Of a stretch of DNA of 11,362 bases, positions 7,571-11,362 are shown piece after piece (positions within the stretch are counted from its first letter, which is position 1; each line of letters starts with the position of its first letter). A program made the translations under genes and the position numbers. The stretch is from Penaeus vannamei (lineage: Eukaryota > Arthropoda > Malacostraca > Decapoda > Penaeidae): the NCBI RefSeq assembly GCF_042767895.1, contig NC_091549.1, forward strand, positions 49,176,237-49,187,598, written 5' to 3'. The notes beneath the pieces are model-generated. The model was not told the origin of the DNA and made no database searches. It saw nothing but the letters and a program-made list of their open reading frames with translations.

Positions 7571-8090
7571 CATGCGGAAGGGGAAAAGAAAAGGAAGAAG
7601 AGGAATAGAAAAAGGAAGAAGGAAGAAAAGGAAAAGGAGGAAGAAGAGGGATAGAAAAAGACCAAGAAGAGGGGAAAGAAAAATAGGAAGAAGAGGGAAT
7701 TTAGAAAAGAGGAGGAGGGGAAAGAAAAGAGGAGGAAGAGGGAATAGAAAAGAGGAAGAAGAAAGAAAAGAAAAAAGGAAGAGAAGAAAGAGGAAGAAGA
7801 GGGAAAGAAAAATAGGAAGAAGAGGGAATAGAAAAAGAGGAGAAGAGGGAAAAGAAAAAAGAAGGAAGAAGAAAGAAAAAAAAGAGGAAGAAGAGGGAGT
7901 AGAAAAGAGGAAGAAGAAAGAAAAGAAAAAGAGGAAGAAGTGGGAATAGAAGAGGAAGGAGAGAAAAACGAAGAGCGAGCGAAAGTGGGAAGGAAGCAAA
8001 AAAGAGAAAAAAAAGAGAAAAGGAAGAAAACGAAGAAGAGGGAGAGGAGAAAAAGTAGAAGAAATATAGGTGAAGAACAAGAGAAGAGAA
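7571..8090. repeat. Purine minisatellite of GGAAGAAGAGGGAATAGAAAA type
   Basis: AGGAAGAAGAGGGAA or near copies recur many times (for example near 7686, 7792, 7816, 7883 and 7931), mixed with GAAAGAAAAGAAAAA spacers. The strand is almost purely A and G. A 125-codon Lys/Arg/Glu frame on the plus strand and a roughly 300-codon Phe/Leu/Ser frame on the minus strand span it. Both have repeat-driven composition and no domain I recognise, so I do not call them genes. Confidence 0.88.
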
Positions 8091-8225
8091 TAAGATAATT
8101 GATTGCGAAAAGGAATATTAAAAAATAAATAAATAAGATAAAGCAAAAAAATAAAAAATAAAAAATAAATAAAAAAATAAATAAAAAAGATAGAAAAATA
8201 GATAAAAAACGTAAAAAGGTAGAAA
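8091..8225. repeat. A-rich (AAAT)n / AAAAATA simple repeat
   Basis: AAATAAATAAATA and AAAAATAAAAAATA words with a few GATA interruptions occupy about 8115-8210. Confidence 0.9.
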
Positions 8226-8456
8226 GGAAGGTCACTAGAATTTCCATTGTTATTGACGGCCTTTGCAATAAAACAAAACAGGAAGGAAAAAAACAACTAA
8301 ATATACATAAAAAACAGGTAGCCGGACGAATAAAAAGAACAGGAAGTTGCGTAGAGAGAAAGACAAGGAAATGGAGGAGGAGAGACATATGAGAAGAAAA
8401 AAAGAAGAAAAAAAGAGATATGAGGGGAAATCAAGATCAGGGGAAGAGGAAGAGGG
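8226..8456. other. A/G-rich low-complexity segment, no gene
   Basis: A purine-biased but not strictly periodic stretch between the A-rich repeat and the 3' end of the LINE. Short frames are Lys/Glu-rich and not credible. I found no copy of the LINE's other-side flank here that would mark a target-site duplication. Confidence 0.5.
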
Positions 8457-8487
8457 AATAAATAATAACAATAATAATAATAAAGAG

Positions 8488-8493
8488 TTTATT
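8488..8493 (-). promoter_or_regulatory. LINE polyadenylation signal AATAAA
   Basis: AATAAA on the minus strand, 31 bases past the ORF2 stop and just before the TTA-rich tail. The position fits a LINE 3' UTR, but the hexamer is common in AT-rich DNA. Confidence 0.45.
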
Positions 8494-8524
8494 AAGTTAA
8501 ATTTTAGTTACAAGGGTAAAATTG

Positions 8525-9218
8525 TTACTTTATAAAGTTATCATTTAAGTGTCTAATACAATAGGGAATAGTAGACATATAATATCTGGATGTATGACAC
8601 TTTGGTTCACATAATTTATTGTTAACATCCTCACGAAGCTGTCTGCTTGATTGGCGCAAGTCGGGAAGCAGGTGCCGATATCTCGTAGATGTAAAGATGT
8701 GTGCGAATTTTTCTGTTAGGTATTTTCTCCGGTCTTCTAAAGAGGGTATCTGCAGTTGGTTTAGTGCATCTGTGTATGTGGTGTAGTTTGACCCGAGACT
8801 GATACGTAATGCTCTTTTCTGGTCTTTCCAATTTTATTTTTTCAAAGTTGCTAATGGACGAGTGCCAGACTGGTGCTGCATATTGACAGACTGGTCGAAG
8901 GAAAATCGTCCATATGCGAAGGAGGTCTTCTTGGGATGCACCGAAAGATTTCAATTTGGTTAACATAAAGACCTTTCTTCCACACTTTGAAATCAGTTTC
9001 TTGGTGTTGGCGAACCACCTTAAATCGTCACTGATAACTGTTCCCAATAGATTCACCTCTTTGGCCCGAGTTAAGAGTTCCTCGCCTATTTTCAGAGTAC
9101 TATCACTGTCGGCTAATTTGTTCAATTTAAATTTTGTTTCCGTGCTTTTCTTGGTGTTGACAGACATTTTGTTAGATGAAGCCCACTCTGACACATGTTT
9201 AGGGCGTCTTAAACGCAA
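8525..9218 (-). pseudogene. LINE ORF2 fragment: reverse transcriptase C-terminal region, one frameshift
   Basis: The first frame (9218-8823) reads through SEWASSNKMSVNTKKS, then LLGTVISDDLRW, then KLKSFGASQEDLLRIWTIFL and RPVCQYAAPVWHS, ending in KLER. These match the known layout downstream of the RT catalytic core in jockey/CR1-like ORF2 proteins: NKM-VN-KK, the LLG-ISDDL-W block, and the FG-EDLL-Y-RPV-EYAAPVWHS block. At about 8822 the frame breaks. The second frame (8821-8525) resumes exactly where the family continues: QKRALRISLGSNYTTYTDAL, then IPSLEDRR, HLLPDLRQSSRQLRED, and the terminal CHTSRYYMSTIPYCIRHLN before TAA. Two bases appear to be missing in the codon between LER and QKRAL. 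Neither frame has an internal stop. There is no initiator: the fragment is about 230 residues of a protein usually several times longer, so it is non-functional. Confidence 0.92.
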
Positions 9219-9219
9219 A

Positions 9220-9554
9220 CTAGGTCACACAGGCTAGGCCACGCAAGCTAGGTTACAAAAGCTAGGTCATTCAAACTAGGTCACACAAGCTAGATCACTC
9301 AAACTAGGTCACATGAGCTAGGTCACACAAGCTACGTCACACAGCTAGACCACGCAAGCTAGATCACTCAAACTAGGCCACGCAAGCTAGATCACTAAAA
9401 CTAGGTCACACAGGCTAGACCACGCAAGCTAGGTCACACAAGCTAGATCACTCAAACTAGGCCACGCAAGCTAGGTCACGCAAGCTAGGTCACACGAGCT
9501 AGGTCACACAAGCTACGTCACACAGGCTAGGCCACGCAAACTAGGCCACACGCG
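9220..9554 (+). repeat. 14-bp minisatellite, 24 units, consensus CTAGGTCACACAAG
   Basis: Twenty-four head-to-tail units fill 335 bp. Twenty-three are 14 bp long and one (9332-9344) is 13 bp. The first half of the unit (CTAGGTCA, CTAGATCA, CTAGGCCA, CTACGTCA, CTAGACCA) varies mainly at two positions, and the second half cycles among CACAAG, CACAGG, CGCAAG and CTCAAA. Variants recur in the same order: CTAGATCACTCAAA then CTAGGCCACGCAAG occurs at units 11-12 and 17-18, indicating block duplication. Ten units hold the exact nuclear-receptor half-site AGGTCA. The period is not a multiple of three, so it is not coding. It begins exactly where the LINE fragment stops. Confidence 0.95.
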
Positions 9555-9765
9555 GGTGAAGTCACTCGGCAGACACGCGAGCCATGGCGGGTTATGGCGC
9601 TGCGCTTCCGTTCGTCATTTGTTTTTTTTCCCGACGATTGGACCATCTGTTTGTATTTCGATTTTTTGTTTGTATTTATGTATCAGATCATGTTTGACTT
9701 TTTGTTCCATCCTAATTCCAGTATTCTCGATTTGTTGTTGTTTGTCTTCCTCCCTATTTGTGTCT
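9555..9765. other. Complex segment after the minisatellite, no supportable gene
   Basis: A CpG-containing start (9550-9615) is followed by T-rich sequence. An ATG at 9584 in a strong vertebrate-style Kozak context (GCCATGG) opens only 37 codons before TGA at 9695-9697. The peptide is hydrophobic and unrecognised. The T-rich end grades into the CT tract. Confidence 0.5.
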
Positions 9766-9833
9766 GGCTTTCCTCTTTCTCTTTCTTTCTTCCTCTACCC
9801 CTTTGTCTTTTCTCTCTCTCTCTCTCTTCTCCT

Positions 9834-9879
<46 letters not shown>

Positions 9880-10074
9880 ATTCTCTCTCTTCTCCTTCTC
9901 GCCTCTTATTTCCTTCTTCTATTTTCTCTCTTCTACTTCACCTTCAGTTTTTTATTCTCTTTGTTTCTCTTCTGTCTCTTGTCTTCTTTCTGTTATTTTC
10001 TGTCTCACTCTCTCTCTATTTATCTGTTTATTTATCTATCTACTTCTATATCTTCTCTTTTTCTTTCTTTCTTT

Positions 10075-10170
<96 letters not shown>

Positions 10171-10225
10171 GCTCATCTGTCTCTCTCTCTCGGTCTCTCT
10201 CTGACTCTGACTCTCTCTCTCTCTC
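9766..10225. repeat. Polypyrimidine tract with pure (CT)n core
   Basis: Mixed CTTT/TCTCTC words run up to 10080. A (CT)n run that is essentially unbroken spans about 10080-10166, then CTCT with GCTCATCTG, CGGTC and GACTCTGACT interruptions. Ser-Leu-Phe frames in three registers are artefacts. Confidence 0.94.
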
Positions 10226-10640
10226 CCCCATAAAAAACAATTACAAAGAAACAAAGTAAACAACAAAAAAACAAACAAACAAAAAAATACACACGAGTTA
10301 GGTGGGGGCAAGAGAATAGTTAACTAACTGGCAACTCGAAGGGGTTATCCGAGGAAAAGTTGCCAGGTCGGGATTTCTATATTTTTGCAAAGGCCCTTAC
10401 GCAAAGTGAAGCAGAGTGTAAATAGGAAAACATGGAACAGAAGAAAAAGAGAGAAACTGAAAAAACAACCAAATTAATGGAAAGGGCTGGATATTGGATA
10501 GAGAGAGGATAGGAAGATGATAAACGAAAGTGTAAGGCAATATATGTAAAAAAGAAATAATGGGAGACACAAGAAAGAAGAAGAAGGAGCAACGGAAAGA
10601 AAAAGCATAAAAATAATATTCCAAATAAGATAGAGTAGGA
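10226..10640. other. A-rich to mixed segment with a small inverted repeat
   Basis: An (ACAAA)-type A-rich run (10230-10290) leads into about 100 bases of complex DNA, then purine-biased sequence. CTGGCAACT (10328-10336) and AGTTGCCAG (10358-10366) form a perfect 9-bp stem around a 21-base loop. No gene or recognised RNA. Confidence 0.5.
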
Positions 10641-10740
10641 GAAAAAAAAGGGGGGGGGATCTACGGCCGAGGGGGGGGGTGGAGCGAAGGACAAGGTTGC
10701 AGTTGCTTGTTGCAACATGGAGGGGGGGGGGGAGGGTAGA
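10641..10740. repeat. Three long G-runs (9, 9 and 11 G) with a small GTTGCA hairpin
   Basis: G-runs sit at 10650-10658, 10671-10679 and 10722-10732. Between the last two, GTTGCA recurs as GTTGCAGTTGCTTGTTGCAAC, giving a 6-bp stem. Long mononucleotide G-runs are also common sites of sequencing and assembly error, so the exact lengths are uncertain. Confidence 0.7.
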
Positions 10741-10850
10741 GGACTTTGCATTGTAAAATAATTGTTTTACTTTATGTCTTTATGTCTTTTATCTCATATC
10801 TCCCTTGTTATCATTATATATTTCCGTGTTCGTTTATATTGTTTGTCCGT
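10741..10850. other. Short AT-rich complex segment, nothing recognised
   Basis: T-rich sequence with a TTATGTCTTTATGTCTTTTA near-tandem. It grades into the terminal pyrimidine tract. Confidence 0.5.
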
Positions 10851-11151
10851 TTTTCTTCTTCTCTTTCTTCTGTGTCTTCCTTGGTGTTCTCTTTGTCTTT
10901 TTCTGTTTCTCGTTCACTCGCCTTCCTTTTCCTTTGTTTGTTTGGTCTGTTTATGTTTATGTCAGTCTGTCTGTTTGTCTGCTTGCCTACCTGTCTGTAT
11001 CGCTCTCTCTCTCTCTCTCTCCCTCTCTTTCTATCTCTTTCTGTCTCTCTCCCCCCTTCTCTCTCTCTCCTTTCTCCCCCTTCTCTCTCTCTCTGTCTCC
11101 TTTCCTCCTCCCCCCCTCTATCTCTCGCTCGCTCTCTCTCTGCCCCTCTCC

Positions 11152-11249
<98 letters not shown>

Positions 11250-11362
11250 CCTCCCTCTCTCTCCCTCTCTCTCTCTCTCTCCTCTCCTCCCTCCCTCCCT
11301 CCCTCCCTCCTCTCCTCCCTCCCTCTCTCCCTCTCCTCCCTCCCTCCCTCTCTCTCTCTCTC
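10851..11362. repeat. Polypyrimidine tract to the window end: CTTT, TGTC, (CT)n, (CCCT)n
   Basis: Degenerate CTTT/TTTCTG words come first, then TGTC/TGTT at about 10960-11000, then CT-rich DNA. (CT)n is nearly pure at about 11151-11244, and CCCT/CCTCCCTC words run to the end. The tract continues past the window edge, so its full length is unknown. Confidence 0.94.

Larger units (their letters stand above)
8457..9218 (-). mobile_element. 5'-truncated non-LTR retrotransposon (LINE), 3' end intact
   Basis: Read on the minus strand, the element enters inside the reverse-transcriptase reading frame at 9218. It runs through the conserved C-terminal region to a stop at 8525-8527, then a short 3' UTR with AATAAA (8488-8493), and ends in a TTATTATTATTATTG-type tail at about 8457-8482. 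A microsatellite-like 3' tail and 5' truncation are typical of target-primed reverse transcription in jockey/CR1-like elements. Everything upstream is missing, including the endonuclease and the RT catalytic aspartates. Its truncated end lies directly beside the 14-bp minisatellite at 9220. I could not define target-site duplications. The clade is not assigned. Confidence 0.9.

Noticed and set aside
7572..7949. 125-codon Lys/Arg/Glu-rich plus-strand frame that looks like a basic nuclear protein
   Set aside because: It follows the GGAAGAAGAGG minisatellite exactly and has no complex-sequence domain.
7486..8388. 300-codon minus-strand frame rich in Phe, Leu and Ser, seemingly a membrane protein
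   Set aside because: It runs entirely over purine-only repeat and G-rich tracts. Composition is dictated by the TTC/CTT/TCC repeat and no domain or conserved residue pattern is visible.
9220..9554. CRISPR-like array
   Set aside because: Units are contiguous 14-mers without unique spacers, and the context is eukaryotic.
9584..9697. 37-codon frame with a strong Kozak context after the minisatellite
   Set aside because: Very short, hydrophobic from T-rich sequence, and no homology recognised.

Overview
The window looks like accessory, non-genic DNA from a microsatellite-rich animal genome. The best guess is a decapod crustacean such as a penaeid shrimp. The reasons are very long (GA)n, (TA)n, (TG)n, GATA and polypurine/polypyrimidine tracts over well over half of the bases, a 5'-truncated metazoan non-LTR retrotransposon, a palindromic MITE-like element, and no compact or operon-like gene layout. 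The taxon is an inference from sequence texture and was not tested by a search. Nearly all long open frames are products of simple repeats (Ser-Leu, Arg-Glu, Cys-Val, Ile-Tyr polymers) and are not annotated as genes.

Layout. 1-1260 is mostly complex sequence holding a 230-bp foldback element (491-720) with 84-bp inverted arms. 1260-2000 has a pyrimidine tract, three scattered copies of a short repeat around AAGCTCG, and an exact 33-bp G-rich tandem duplication. 2106-2962 is a compound microsatellite: (GA)n, GATA, TATC, (TA)n, (GA)n, a short unique gap, (TA)n, then (TG)n. 2963-3217 is complex and contains a perfect 30-bp-stem hairpin. 3218-3896 is old tetranucleotide repeat plus AT-rich DNA. 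3897-4580 and 5020-5850 each have a pyrimidine tract, a short complex core, then a purine tract. Between them (4741-4800) lie two nuclear-receptor half-sites and a palindromic CRE. 5862-6066 is a small CpG-rich island between repeats. 6070-8225 is TTA-like trinucleotide repeat followed by about 1.6 kb of purine-only satellite. 8457-9218 is the 3' end of a LINE on the minus strand, with one frameshift. It abuts a 24-copy, 14-bp minisatellite (9220-9554) built on AGGTCA. 9555-11362 is a short unique stretch, CT-rich tracts, an A-rich/purine section and G-runs.

The only protein-coding relic recognised is the LINE reverse-transcriptase C-terminus, a decayed copy. I saw no intact host gene, tRNA, rRNA or CRISPR array, and no cooperating set of genes. 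The most noteworthy items are the AGGTCA minisatellite, the two hairpin-forming elements, the conserved LINE tail broken by an apparent 2-base deletion, and the NR/CRE cluster.
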